Of a stretch of 64,000 bases of DNA, positions 21,619 to 33,607 are shown one piece after another. A program made the translations under genes and the position numbers. The stretch comes from Rosellinia necatrix (Eukaryota; Ascomycota; Sordariomycetes; Xylariales; Xylariaceae): assembly GCA_021209875.1 (NCBI GenBank), contig JAGYVD010000005.1, positions 2,542,001-2,606,000 on the forward strand, given 5' to 3'. The notes beneath the pieces were generated by a model that was not told where the DNA came from, searched no databases, and was given only the letters and a program-made list of their open reading frames with translations. Within the stretch, counting starts at the first letter, position 1. Each line of letters starts with the position of its first letter.

Positions 21619-22602
21619 CGTAATGCGGCATCCTTGGTGGATCAGTAAGAAACTTGAAGTTGATGAAGAGAAAAACGGTGGGGAAGAAGGAAAAGGAAAA
21701 AAAAAAGGTAAAAAGAAGAGTGATAAGATGGGGAGTGGATTAGGTAACAGATAACTAACCTAATGCAGGTACCTCTGAGATAGGGTAGAGATGTCATCTT
21801 GATTTGGCCAATAGAGTTAATGCTGACTGGCATCTGTTCCGTAATCGGCTTAGATACATTTACCTCAGCCGAACATAGAGTTGTCTTAGCCAAGTCGCAA
21901 GTCGCGAGTATCATATTATGGTCTCAATCTGTACTACCTGGTTGCAGGTCGGACTGGTACGATATGTATAAGTAAGTCCGCGGTGTCGCGCAGCCCAGCC
22001 AACAGGTTGTCCGAGGCCTGGCCATTCACACCCGGCCGATTGCGCATGTATCTACAAAGGTCTGCGTGGCAATTACCCACTACATTTAGCTTTGGCCTAT
22101 AGTATAAATAATAAATCAGCATGCAGCTGAAGTGTCCAGCAAAGCTTATTGAATTTTATAGTATTCCGCTTTTGATTAAATAGCTTTTGTTTTACGAATA
22201 GTTATTTGTTAATTTATAAGCAAAAATATCTTATAAGCACAAATTAAGCAACAATAAAAAATACCCAGTTAAAACAAAAGCCTATAACTAACCAACTAAA
22301 CAAAAAAGTTCGGCGGGCCGTTTAATAAACGGTTTGACAATTATACGGGCCGCTTAACGGTCTATAAAAGCAGTAAATATGTTCGAATCGGTCCGTTAGC
22401 GGTGTCGTAGCCTTGAAAGTCAGAGTGGGTGGTAAGTAGGCCTGAGACAAGAATGGTGGGTGATTGCTACACAGACCTTTGTACATCCCTAGGACGATGC
22501 ACGCCCTCCCTTTACCTCGAACCACCTCACCCACTCCAGCATTACATTACGACATGACCCAGGTACTCCCGAGCAATCAATCAACTGTACGCAGTCAACG
22601 TA
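21619..22602. other. Divergent intergenic region with AT-rich island
   Basis: Upstream DNA for both flanking genes. Between about 22130 and 22310 the sequence becomes strongly AT-rich, with repeated CTTATAAG-type words, unlike its surroundings. A decayed, RIP-mutated repeat is possible, but no coding relic is visible. Confidence 0.5.
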
Positions 22603-24807
22603 ATGACCACTCTTCACGTCCCCCCAGTCGACCCCTCGGCCACTAAGTGGAAAGCGATTGACGATGCGAGGAGGGTCTACGCATCGATTGTCAAGGAGTG
22701 TCGGGGTGTTGGCAGAGATCCGCCGCCCTATATCCCGAGAGAGCTTATCGGCAAGGGTAGCTTCGGACGGGTGTATAAGGCATCAAGCGACAAAACGGGC
22801 CAGCTTGTTGCCGTCAAGATCATAGATATCGAGGAATCCGATCGCCTCGACCCGGGTGCCAACGATGCCTTCAACGACATTCTCAAGGAAGTAAATACCT
22901 TGAAGCTACTCAACAGCAACGGTGCGAGGAACATTAACACTATCGTTGACACCCTTCTCATTGGACAGTCGATATGGATGGTCACAGAATACTGCGCAGG
23001 CGGCAGTGTGACTACCTTGATGAGACCAACAGGAGGCCTGCCAGAGCAGTGGATTATCCCCATCCTGCGCGAGGTTGCCGAAGCTCTTTCCTGGGTGCAT
23101 CGCCAAGGCATCATTCACCGGGATATCAAATGTGCGAACGTCCTTCTTACTAAGAACGGGAGTGTTCAGCTTTGCGACTTTGGTGTGGCCGCCCTTATCG
23201 AGACCAGGTTTGACAAGAGGCGGACTGTTACTGGCTCTTTGCAATGGATGGCCCCTGAGTTCTTTGAGCCAACTGTCTCCTACGGTATTGAGGTCGATAT
23301 CTGGGCCTTTGGGTCCATGGCCTTCGAGATGGCCTCTGGTTTGCCGCCGAATGCTAGAACCATGGGTGACATGGATCCCAATACATTTGGTTCCTACCTC
23401 AAACAGCACTGTCCCCGCCTCGAGGGCGACCAATATTCCCCTGGGCTCAAGGACCTCATCGCTTATTGCATGGTGGAAAATCCCACCCACCGGCCTGCGG
23501 TCGCGGATGTGCAGAAGCATCATTATATCTTCGATACCGACGCCGCCTATCCAACTAAGTCATTATCGAAACTTGTAAGAGCCTATCAGCTTTGGGAATC
23601 CCGCGGCGGCACAAGGCAGTCTCTTTTCTCTGCAGGTGGTGCCCAAGGGTATTATAACGCCGGCGAAGCTGCTGGGGAGGCTGCCGAAACTCCTAACGAA
23701 GAGTGGGATTTCGGAACGGAGCATGAAGGGAATCAGTTCAACTTGGACGATCCGGATGTTCTGACAGTAACAGAAATATATGGTCTGGACATCAGTCGGA
23801 CTCCTCAATCATCTAAACCACAGCCACGCCGCCGCCGGCCTCCGCCAAGCGCCCGAGAGGTCATTGCGCCCCTTGCGAAGGTATTCGATCCTAACACCAT
23901 CACAGATTACCAAGATAACGCCCGTGCTTTTTATAGGAAAGAATATCTGTTACCAGCACCAAATCTCCCCCTTCGGAATGACTCGGAACAACCTACTGTT
24001 CGGGAATCCATTATCGATCTTGACGCTGCTCTAGACGGGAACCGGCTGTCCCAATTCGTAGACTTTGAAACTATTAAAGCGCCGACTCGATCATTGTCAA
24101 GCGACCAAGTACATATAGACAAGCGCCGAACCCAAGACTGGACCTTCCCTCTTGTGGCGCCAGCCTCGGCGGGCCTGGGTGTCCAGCCATCTGGCAATTC
24201 GAACAAACAGGCAAGCCGGATCTCAACAGCCAGCCTCATCGATCTTGATGAAGGCCTTGAACCAACTCGCCCAGCAACGGCAACCTCTGATTATACGTCA
24301 ACGACCTCAGATGTAGAGGAAACCCCATTCGGGCTCGAATCGGACGCATCTGGAATTGCCTATCTGGCATCCAGTCGCAGAGAACCATCCCTTTATGTAT
24401 CGGCAGATTTCGATACGGATAGCGAGGCACTATCCTTCACATCAGAGTCAGATAAAGAATCGCCGATCTATATGTCTCACACTTCTGAACCGAGCCCCGT
24501 GCCTCACATGCAGCCATGGTATTCCGACAATACACCGCCTATTCATAATGACAGTTCACTCGAATTGAGGGCTCATGATGGTCTAGAGCCGGAAGTTGGA
24601 GAGCTCCTGGCACTGGCCCTTCCGCCCAGGCCGGCGCCTCCTTCGGCACACGTGATGGAAGGTTTCGGCTCACACACCGAGGTGAAGGACGAACTCCGGC
24701 GTTTGATCTCGAGCTTCGAGGAGCATCTACAGGCCACACGCAGTGGCCTAGAAAAACTGCCTGTCCGTCATTCAAGAACTAACTCCGCGTCAGAGAAAGA
24801 GCTCTAA
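22603..24807 (+). CDS. STE20/GCK-family serine/threonine protein kinase
   Basis: A single-exon frame of 734 residues. The kinase domain spans about 48-310: glycine loop IGKGSFGRVYKA, VAVKII lysine, HRDIKCANVLL catalytic loop, DFGVAAL, activation segment TVTGSLQWMAPEFF, and EVDIWAFGSMAFEMASG. The glycine loop, GSLQWMAPE and overall order match the germinal-centre kinase branch of STE20 kinases; the fungal GCKIII group (MST-1/Don3/Sid1-like) acts in septation and polarity, and I infer such a role only by family. The rest (about 370-734) is low-complexity, acidic and Ser/Pro-rich, with a short helix near the end (DELRRLISSFEEHLQ). The ATG follows a Pro/Thr-rich leader. It is divergent from the phosphatase-family gene. 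Confidence 0.92.
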   Translation: MTTLHVPPVDPSATKWKAIDDARRVYASIVKECRGVGRDPPPYIPRELIGKGSFGRVYKASSDKTGQLVAVKIIDIEESDRLDPGANDAFNDILKEVNTLKLLNSNGARNINTIVDTLLIGQSIWMVTEYCAGGSVTTLMRPTGGLPEQWIIPILREVAEALSWVHRQGIIHRDIKCANVLLTKNGSVQLCDFGVAALIETRFDKRRTVTGSLQWMAPEFFEPTVSYGIEVDIWAFGSMAFEMASGLPPNARTMGDMDPNTFGSYLKQHCPRLEGDQYSPGLKDLIAYCMVENPTHRPAVADVQKHHYIFDTDAAYPTKSLSKLVRAYQLWESRGGTRQSLFSAGGAQGYYNAGEAAGEAAETPNEEWDFGTEHEGNQFNLDDPDVLTVTEIYGLDISRTPQSSKPQPRRRRPPPSAREVIAPLAKVFDPNTITDYQDNARAFYRKEYLLPAPNLPLRNDSEQPTVRESIIDLDAALDGNRLSQFVDFETIKAPTRSLSSDQVHIDKRRTQDWTFPLVAPASAGLGVQPSGNSNKQASRISTASLIDLDEGLEPTRPATATSDYTSTTSDVEETPFGLESDASGIAYLASSRREPSLYVSADFDTDSEALSFTSESDKESPIYMSHTSEPSPVPHMQPWYSDNTPPIHNDSSLELRAHDGLEPEVGELLALALPPRPAPPSAHVMEGFGSHTEVKDELRRLISSFEEHLQATRSGLEKLPVRHSRTNSASEKEL

Positions 24808-27529
24808 AATTCCTAATGCAGCTTTTAAGGACAGGAAACCGACTTAAGAACGCTGGATTGAGGCATCCGAATCGCCAAAATTACAAATTGATGAGAGGTG
24901 ATTAGAAGCGAGCGCGGAGTGCAATTTCTCGAGGAGATAACAAGATGTCCGTATGCGATAATGAATGTCTGTATATTAAAATGCATGTGTGTATGCTATA
25001 ATGAATGCCCGTATGTTACGATGATCTGATACCCCAACCGCCATGATGGTCCAACAAATGACTAACCAAATATCCATCTTTCCAGGTTCTTTCCAATCCC
25101 TTCTCTGATGTTGTCAGCCGCCAGGTCGTACTCTTAAGTCCCACATCTATAGGTACCTACATATCCTAAGCAGCCAACATATGGCCAGTCCCAAACACCT
25201 CGGTCTGTTTTAGGCGACATATGAGACCCGCCGTCCTAAAACTCTACTTAATGTCAGTGAACCGATCGAATATCTTAGTCTAGAATAAGATTACTTATTT
25301 CGGGACCTACTTTTATCGCGCCGAGCACGTGGGACAAGGGCCCCTAGTAATTCTACTATGAGAATAGTCTGTGATCATAGGAGAGCACCTTGTCCGCCTG
25401 CCTTGCTCAACATCCAAGCACAGGTCATAGTAAGATGCGCCATCGGGATGGGTATGGCGACATTGCTGATATACCTTTTGCGGAACAATGTATTTACACA
25501 TAGTTGTTGGTAAGGTCTCAGTATGCTCTCTGTATCAAGAGTTCTTCGGGGGTTACGCGTAATAATAACTATGCGGCTTGCAAAGAATGTGCGCGAGGAT
25601 ATTGTGTTAAATGTATGAATAGAGCTGTGACAATAGGAATATATCGGTTTGGGATATAAAGATCAATTTAGGGACAGTCCTCTGGGATCTAGTAGGTGCC
25701 ATGAGGATAGATTCCTCTAACCTTACTACTGTAGATCTGCCTCTTATTTATATTCGTATAGGCTGTCTATTCCATCGTAGTTGAGCTCCCTTACTTCTCT
25801 TTTAAGTATCCTTCTCTTCATATAGCCAGCTACCTGGGGTGTTTATTGGTCGTAGCCGTGCTGACATCCCGTCTAACGTCTGGCCTGGCCGCACATATCG
25901 TTAAAGAGCCGGTTGTCATAGGCTGACTTGAGAAGCGCTCGCCGCATACCGGGACATCATACGATGCCATAGTTCAACAAGAAGCTAGGCAAACGGGCGA
26001 GAATAATGATATTTTGGGCGCATATGGACATATAGAGAACAACAGACACTCTGTGCCCCCCGACTTCTATTTTCAACTGCTGATCCCACGTAGTATTTTG
26101 TTTTATCATAGTAGGCGCTGGCATTAGCTATGCGGACCTGAGAAGGGCCGTCGAGATATAGAACTAACATGTTGGATTATGAGGGCTCAGTCGCAGTCGC
26201 CGTACAGCCACCGTGTTCCCTTGAAGCCTGGATCGGAATCAGTAAAAAATCTGGAGACGTTCAGGGGTAAAATAGCCATCAAGTTAAAATAAAAAGATAC
26301 CTTTGCTGCCCTTGTTTTCTCACCTAATTACATCATGCTAGGTATCACTACATTTACCATTGTTACAAAATGCTACCTTGACTATTTGTACTGTGTGTTA
26401 CAAAACTTCTGGTTGACGTAACACAGGCCAAAGGCATATTAAGCTGGGACGTGTCTCCGTTGACCTCTGTAGTTAATTTGTTAGTTATTTTTCAGGCATT
26501 ACGAAATCGTACATACTTAAATAGATGCGTACATTAAAGAAAGACGTGGCAACTAAATACCAAAAAATAAATAAATAAATAAAATAAAATAAAATAACAA
26601 CCATCTCGATTCGCACATAAAGGAATGTGATGCTAGATAACTATTACTCCTGGGGGCTTGTACAGCTAAAATGGCTATTTAGTTGTGTGACCGGAATACT
26701 GTATAGCCATTGATCAGCCAGGTTAACAGCCGTATAGAGCCGTAGGTAGCCAGGTGGCCACCCTATCCTGCTGCAATAAAAAGACAAAAGGAAGGGCTAC
26801 CTCACGTTACTTTTTTTATTGTTGAGGCTGTTGAATTGACTGAATTCTGGTCGAGTGACAGTGTAGAGGTGTTGTCTGTAACTGTGAGGTCACTCACATA
26901 ACTCCAGGGGCTGTGTGGGCCTCTGGGGGTCTCCAGGGACCGGAGAAGGCACGGACTAAGGGTGGAAACCAGGGTGAGTTTTACTCTGGCTCGGTGCGGG
27001 ATGGAATGATCACAATAAGGCCACCTTCAAATCACCCTTTTGGCAACTTCAGCAAAAATCGCCACTAGCGTAATCTGTTGTTAGCCATTGAGCCATTAAG
27101 TTGATCAACGGCGCCCTCCTTTGCAAGCCACCCTGTTTTGATTGGAATGGTAACGAATTGGGTTGGGGGATCCCTAGTGATGATTACCTACTATATCGTG
27201 GCTTTTTTCAAGTCACGATAGGGCTGTCGTAAGGGTGAGGCAGAAAAGTTAAAGGGCCAACGTTTTCGGGGTCCTTCGTAACAGAATAGTGTAATCGGGT
27301 ATTGTGTTTAATATACCTTAAGAATAGTAAACAAATCAGAGCCCATGTTACTATTGGCCCGGCTGTTTCCGATTTAAGGACGTGATAACGGGATGCTAGT
27401 CCAAGATATGTAGAAAGTGCGTGATTAAACTCCCTCCTCAAGCTAAAACACGGTGACAGATGTGACTAATGGAAAGAGGTTTGAATCGAATAAATACCTC
27501 CTAATAGGTTATACAAGTACACCAGAGGG
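24808..27529. other. Gene-poor intergenic region
   Basis: About 2.7 kb of AT-rich, mostly non-coding DNA between the kinase gene and SDA1 (which converges on it). An A/T-only run of AAAT/AAAAT repeats lies at about 26560-26600. Apart from a doubtful Cys-rich mini-ORF (25313-25501), no gene could be supported. Confidence 0.5.
25313..25501 (-). CDS. Possible small Cys-rich protein
   Basis: A 62-residue frame with six cysteines in a pattern (CKY...QQCRHTHPDG...YDLC...TRCS...GPCPTCS) that recalls the short Cys/His-containing hypothetical proteins common in fungi, whose ends often read GPCPxC. There is no signal peptide. Spacing and context are the only support; it may be an exon of a larger gene or chance. 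No function is proposed. Confidence 0.35.
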   Translation of the reverse strand: MCKYIVPQKVYQQCRHTHPDGASYYDLCLDVEQGRRTRCSPMITDYSHSRITRGPCPTCSAR

Positions 27530-30500
27530 TTATTTTGATTGGCCATTCCGCCGTCTCCCACCCGACTTACTACGCTCAATGTGAGCTTTCAGAACATTCC
27601 TGGTTGTTACAAGACTGCGTTTTTGTTTAGACTTCGCCTTGCCGAGCGTCATCAAGAAATTCTTCTTGCGAGCTTTCTCTTTGTTGGTAGTTGACTTGCC
27701 CTCTGCTTCTTTCTTGGACTGCCTGATCGCGGTGGTCGACTTATGCTCTTCCCTGTTTGGCTTACCTTCCTTCGCCAGTGCGACCCGCTCCTCCTTAGTG
27801 CTCTTCCGTAATTTTGCCGGTGCTTCTATTTGCTCTGCCGTTAATCCTTCATCCATATGGCGAGCTTCTATATCCTTTCGCTTGCTGCCTCCCATAGCTT
27901 TATTGATGCTAGACTCGAGCCTTAGTTCTTTGAGCTTGGCGAGGTCAGCCGGTGTTAGCAACTGAGTCGTCGCGAGTTTCATAAAATCGATGGGCTCTTC
28001 TGCTTCTTTGTTGTCTTCCTCCTCTCCCGTGATGTCGTCGACTTTCCGCTTCTTTGCTTCGGGTTCAGCCTCATCGTCAGATTCGGCTACCCGGATCCAG
28101 TCGCCTGACTCGTCACTATCGGTTGATGCAACTTCCCAGTCACTTGAGTTAAACCCATCATCTTCTTCAGCATTTTGCTCGGCTGCGTCCGCATTCTCTG
28201 GAAGTCCCTTTTCAGCCCGTTTGCGTTTCTTTTCTTCTTCCTTCCATCTGGCTAATAATTCGAGACCCTCGATTTCGCCTACTTGTTCCTCGCCAAACTT
28301 CTGTTGCTTTACATCTCCGGTCTTGAGCCCAATCGTTGCATCCTTGCCACGATCCTTCTTTCTTAGCAATTCAGCACCCTTTTCTCGATATAAGGAGAGT
28401 AGGCCCCTGGCAGCCATCGACACTCCTTTGTCTTTACTTTTTCGGTACTATTGCAGGCTGTTAGCTGCCGCTTATATTTAATGGCCATGAGGGGGCGTGA
28501 GCCACATCTGTGTCTGAGCCAAGTAAATAGAAATGTTAGGTGTACAGGGGGGAATATACCTCTACTAAGTCCTGAAGTAATGTTTCATTCATTGCTAATG
28601 GTTGACGTGCACCTGATTGAATTAGTTTCTCCAGAAAACACCACCAAGTAACCAGAGACCTACAGATTTCACGAATAGCATTGATTCCAGCAGCGCACTG
28701 TTTTGGAGTCAGCTAGGGAGCAAATGATATTGCTTCATGAGAACGACGGAATCTTGTATGAAACCGAGAGCTGTAGTGTAAAGACAAGACTTACAACTTC
28801 CACATTGGATGCCTCTGAGACAAATTCATTTGCGATTTTCTGTAATAATACTTCTATTGTCTCCGGTGGTACAAGGTTATGTGTTGCTTGCTATTATAGT
28901 AAGTTAGTACGCTCTCGTAGGTAATGGTTAATAATAGCCTTTTAAGATGAAAGAATTAGAAGTATGGGGCGATTGTATTCCGGCCAAAAGACCTTTGCCA
29001 CACACATACACACACACACAGAGAGAGAGAGAGAGAGGAAACATACTGCTAACGAGGCCATGAATGATGTAACGGACTGTTGCCGGGGGGTGAGACGCGA
29101 AGTGAAATAGGAATACAAGGGTAGAATTATCTAGGAGAGACGTTAGCCGATATGAAATCAGAGCATCTAGCTACCACGGTAGTCTCACAAGCTTATGGAG
29201 GCCGACCAAACGAGTAACTAATTGTAGGACATCAAGTTTAATTTCCAATGACAGCTTCGACTTCTTGTTCTGGAGATGCTTCTCAAACAAGGACTCGCAA
29301 AAGCCCTGGGGATCCAGAAGGAGGTGTAAACTAATGCGTAAATTAGTATGTATGTCAACCATGGGGTGAGGGTGAAGGGCATGGATGATTATTCCCATGG
29401 AGACTCACGCGGAGAAATTGAGCTGCTGGTTCCCATTCTTTTTCCTCTCCTGCCTTTTGACTTTTTCTGTCGCTCTCTCGAGGATTTTCTTCGATTTCTT
29501 GGTCTTTTTATTGATACCGATTTGGTGCTTAACTTTGCGAACATCAACTGCCTCTTCATCACTGCTCTCATCCTCGAATTCCTCTCGCTCCTTGTCACTA
29601 CCGAGGAAGAATTTGACAGCACTCGCTATAGTTTTGGGGTCATCACTCATAGTGGCCTGTCTCATTATATCAACTGGTTTCGCGTCGTCCCAAATACGGC
29701 GCTTCCAGAGGTCTCTTACAACCTTTACGGCCCATAGTGTTTTCGGCGTAGATTTGTCCATAACGAGATTGTAAAGCGCTTGTTGCAGTGTTCGGTTAAC
29801 CTTGTGGTTTTTCGCCTTTGTGTTCATCTCTCGTACATCGCTGATGATTTTCTGGTAAAGCAAGGCTCTTAACGTTTTGCTCGGTGTAGAAATGAGAAGC
29901 GACCAAAATATAGGTAGTAGGTAGGCACTATCTATTACATCCTTTCGCCTCAGGAGCGAGAGACTAGTGACGAGTTTCTCTCGGAGAGTCGGATCGAGCG
30001 TTGCATGGTGAGCCGTGAGGATATCTCTGAGGCTATCGGGGAAGGTGGCCGTGATGTCGGGGTACTTTTCGGCGCAGTGGGCAATCAAATCCATATGTTC
30101 CCTAAACTGCACAATGTTAGAACCGACATCATAGACCGGCCGTAGAAGAACAAGCTCACCGTAGTGAGCGATTCAGCGTCTACCCCTAAGGGATCCGCCA
30201 GGACTCGTTCGCGTGCTGAATCGAAGTGTTGCCATAGTTCTTTGGAAGAACGTTAGTATTATGGACATCTCGTGGGACCGACATTGGACGAACCTATGAA
30301 TTCACTATACGGCCGAGGTTAGCAAATACAGTCTAGTAGGTAAGCGATCATGGGGCGGCAGGCCTGAGTGAAGAGCTAGGGAAGGGTAGCAATCTGCGCT
30401 GTCTTGGGAACCAGAAACAAATGGACAGAATTGGGAATAATTTAGAATCCGCCTACGTTTGGTATGCTAGAGGATCCTTTCGCAACTTCCACTGGAGAAT

Positions 30501-30548
30501 CGCGAGACCCTCGGTTTTCTCTGCCGCTGTCACTTTGCGCTTCGGCAT
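27530..30548 (-). CDS. SDA1: SDA1, 60S ribosomal subunit biogenesis/export factor
   Basis: SDA1 is an essential nucleolar/nuclear HEAT-like protein needed for pre-60S maturation and export. I read ten exons on the minus strand: 30548-30457, 30304-30294 (11 nt), 30239-30160, 30106-29409, 29330-29189, 29130-29047, 28890-28795, 28697-28664, 28612-28560 and 28447-27530. All phases agree, giving about 735 residues. Family landmarks in order: MPKRKVTAAEKTEGLAILQW at the start, REHMDLIAHCAEKYPDITAT, STPSKTLRALLYQKIISDVR, LWAVKVVRDLWKRRIW, KFFLGSDKEREEFEDESSDE, DPQGFCESLFEKHLQNKKSK, QKIANEFVSEASN, and MAARGLLSLYREKGAELLRK. The C-terminal third is acidic then basic (SDA1 domain, ending SKSGGRRRNGQSK). 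Introns carry CTAAC-type branch points; the intron after 29047 holds a CA/GA microsatellite. Confidence 0.93.
29001..29037. repeat. CA/GA compound microsatellite in an SDA1 intron
   Basis: Runs of CA then GA dinucleotides lie directly inside the intron that follows the exon ending at 29047, close to its 5' splice site on the minus strand. Confidence 0.9.
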
Positions 30549-31148
30549 TTTGTATCTGCAGTCGCAAAGTCCTCCGCCTGAGTAGAGTCGTGCACTCGAC
30601 TCGCTGGGCCCTCGATAAGAATTATCAACGAAGGAGAGGACCGCAGTGAACAGTAAGAGAGTAAAATCTCGTCTCGTCGTTTCGCAGGGGGTTTGGAAAC
30701 ATATGCCAACCCAGCCGTCAAAGCGAAAGTTTATGGTAATAGGTAGGTGGGGGTAACCGTAATGGCATGGCCAGAGAGCTCTCTCTACCATGTTGATAAC
30801 CTACCTCTAAGTAATTTCAAGGCCGAGGAAAATCTTTATCTTATCTTATCGATATAGGTACACATCCCACTTCATACTGCCCTTTTAGGCTAGATAGATA
30901 TACTAGGAAACGAACACACCTCACTATACCTAGTAATAGTATTATTAACGTCTAACTAGTCAAGATGTACATCACCAGATTCACCATGGATGGACGGTTC
31001 TATTCTCGCAGCCCACTTCTGTGCATGCAATTGAGCCACCCAATTGGTGCGCAATTGGAATACTCTAATCTAGGTAAGTATCTAGCCTATTGAGGTCCCC
31101 GGCTGAACGGCATCTTATCCTCCTAATACCTACCTACTAGGTATCCGT
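30549..31148. other. Intergenic region between SDA1 and the GMC oxidoreductase
   Basis: About 600 bases: SDA1 promoter and 3' flank of the GMC gene. No gene was seen. Confidence 0.5.
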
Positions 31149-33607
31149 TTATTCTTGCTTCTCAAGGTCAGCCAGAATGTCTGCTGAAGCCTTCTCGGCG
31201 AGCATGAACGTTGGGCAAACGGGAAACGCCCCGGGGACCTTAGGAAAGGCAGATGCATCCACAACACGCAGATTTCCAACACCATGAACCCTGAACTTGG
31301 AATCCAAAACCGCCATCGGGTCGTCTACAGGGCCAATGGCACAGGTGCTTGTTGCATGATGGGAATCTGCCATTGCTCGAAGTTAGCATCGACTCCACGA
31401 TCTCGGCCGTGCTAAAGGGGACTGTCATCGTGCCCCTCCAGGCCGCTGGGCCGAGGGGAAGACAATGACGGGAGTCGCTTACATGATTGAAGTTTTATGA
31501 ACTCCTTCTGCGCCTCGTCGGTGCAGTCCTGATTCACGCCGGGACACGGGTGTCTCTCGTCGAAAGGCGTGATGGGTGCGCCCGCAGAGTTTATCGCGTT
31601 CCGGAATGTCTTGGCGGCATCGAGGAGCTCTGTCAGATCCTCATCCCCTCCTTCGGCAAAGAAATTGAGATTGATCTCGGGCATCTGCTGGGGGTCGTTT
31701 GACCGCAGCCGTACGTATCCGGCCTGTGAACGCGGATTGATGTGGACCATCGCACACTATACACACGACCCAAGCCGAATCAGCGACATAACCCAGGAAG
31801 CGCGTATACATGCTACATGCATTGCTTGCATGCATTCGCCGCCCGAATGCTCACCTCAAATTGATTCTGCCCATAGTCGGTGGGGAAGCCAGGCCAGAAC
31901 CCCTCGAATGAGAAGCTACCACACCACGCCTGAATGTTTCGAGTTTTGCGTGCAGTGGGCGTCTTCAAGAAGACGGCGACCGTAGCTCCCAGTGAGCCGT
32001 TCAGAGGCTTACTGGCAATGGCTTGAAGCCCCGCCTCATAATTGTCACCCAGATTCTCTCCCACTCCTGGAAGGTCCTTAACCACCGGTATATGGAACCT
32101 CTCTAATTCCTCCGCTGGCCCAATACCGCTCAGCTTCAAGATCTGAGGCGAATTAAACGTCCCGCCTGCTATAATAACTTCCTTCCTGGCGAATATCCGA
32201 CCGAATTCACCCTTGGTCCCGTTATAGAGAGGGTCGGCCTACATAAACGAGCGTTAGTGATGGTCGTTTAATAAGTATCGAGGTTATTGGGGGGTCCTAA
32301 GCAGGCAAGGCAGCAAGTAGCTCTCGACCACACGAATACCACCCACCCCCCCGCCCCCGAAACGTCAGGCCGGGAGACGATACATTTCAATTCACTCACT
32401 TCGTACTGATGTGAACCTCTCAGGACTTCCACCCCTGTCGCACTGGGTTTCCCGTCCTCCCAGTTGATGATAACTCTCGTCACAAGCGTCTCCAGTTGGA
32501 TTTTCAAGTCAAACTTTGCAGGATCAGCTAAAGTCCTCTTAAGAAGGGTATTCGTGCCGGCTCTCTTGCCGTTTCTATCCGCACTATAGAGATTTGAGTG
32601 TTAGAGGTTGCCCTTGACGTGAAAGTTGAACTCATCCTGGGCGATCCGGTGGCGTCATAGATTTGCCCCAAAGCAAAATGAAGGACTTAAGAGTGCGCAT
32701 ACTGGCTCGCCATCCCAAAAACCCCGGTGGATTGGTCACGCCCGGGATCATTAGCATTGATGTCTCTCCCAGCATCGCCTCCGGTATGAGAGATAAGTTG
32801 GCTTGTGAGCTTTTGCAGATCGGAATTTTCCTGCATGAAGGACGGATCGCCAATCGTTGTATTGACGTAGCCATCATACCCGTGACCAGGCGTACCGGGT
32901 GGCAAATACTCGTTCGCCTCCACTGCAGCATCAAGAGTCAGTGAATTGCTCCGAGCAGATCCCGCACATGCGGTTTAGTCGCACAGTTGTTGACTTAAAT
33001 AAGAAATGCAATGGTCGGAACCGGCTACTAACTCCGTTCGAGGACAGGTAAAAACAGCACGCAAAGGAGTATAAATATACTCACTTTTTTCGAAGTACTG
33101 GCGCATATTGCTGGCTAGCCAGTCCTCATCCCCTGTGATTTCCGCGATGTAATCCCAGTCAGCGTCATTTGGGAGCGTACAAATGCCACCGTTGTGCATA
33201 GCGCAGCCTCCTAGAGTGGCTGCTCGAGGGTAGTAGATGCCAAGGCGTGTTGAGCCCTCTGGTGGATCAAGCCCGACGTAAAAAGAGCCATCAGCGGTCC
33301 GCCATGTGGTTTTCTCATACTTTGCCTCGCGTGCTTCATCGTCTGAGTGCCTAACAAAGAAATCCCACCGCGACTTCTCATCGTTGCCGGCCGCAATAAA
33401 GTTGGCTATCTCCGAGAAGTTCTGGTTGTCGCCCAGATCGAGTCCTGCTTCAAGCAACGTCACACTATATCCTGCACGAGCTAGGTTTGCCGCCAACGGG
33501 GCACCGCCAGGTCCCGACCCTACAACGATGTAATCGTAGCTTTCCGCCACAGTCTCAGCAAGCGTTCCGGCTATGAAAAGCCCGGCGGCGAGTAATCGAC
33601 GAAGCAT
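31149..33607 (-). CDS. Secreted GMC-family FAD oxidoreductase
   Basis: Glucose-methanol-choline oxidoreductases oxidise alcohols or sugars with FAD. About six exons on the minus strand, roughly 600 residues. The N-terminus is a signal peptide (MLRRLLAAGLFIAGTLA). The dinucleotide fold is YDYIVVGSGPGGAPLAANLA with the distal acid in LLEAG. The GMC signatures are PRAATLGGCAMHNGGICT and IIAGGTFNSPQILKLSGIGP. The C-terminal active-site region reads YSHHATSTCAIGPVDDPM, followed by RVVDASAFPKVPGAFP. Introns were placed at FEK|MEANEY, GMASH|ADRNGK, SHQYE|ADPLYN, NQFE|CAMVHIN and KLQS|YSHHA, with phases agreeing. No inactivating break was seen. The substrate is not predictable. No obvious partner genes lie beside it. 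Confidence 0.9.
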
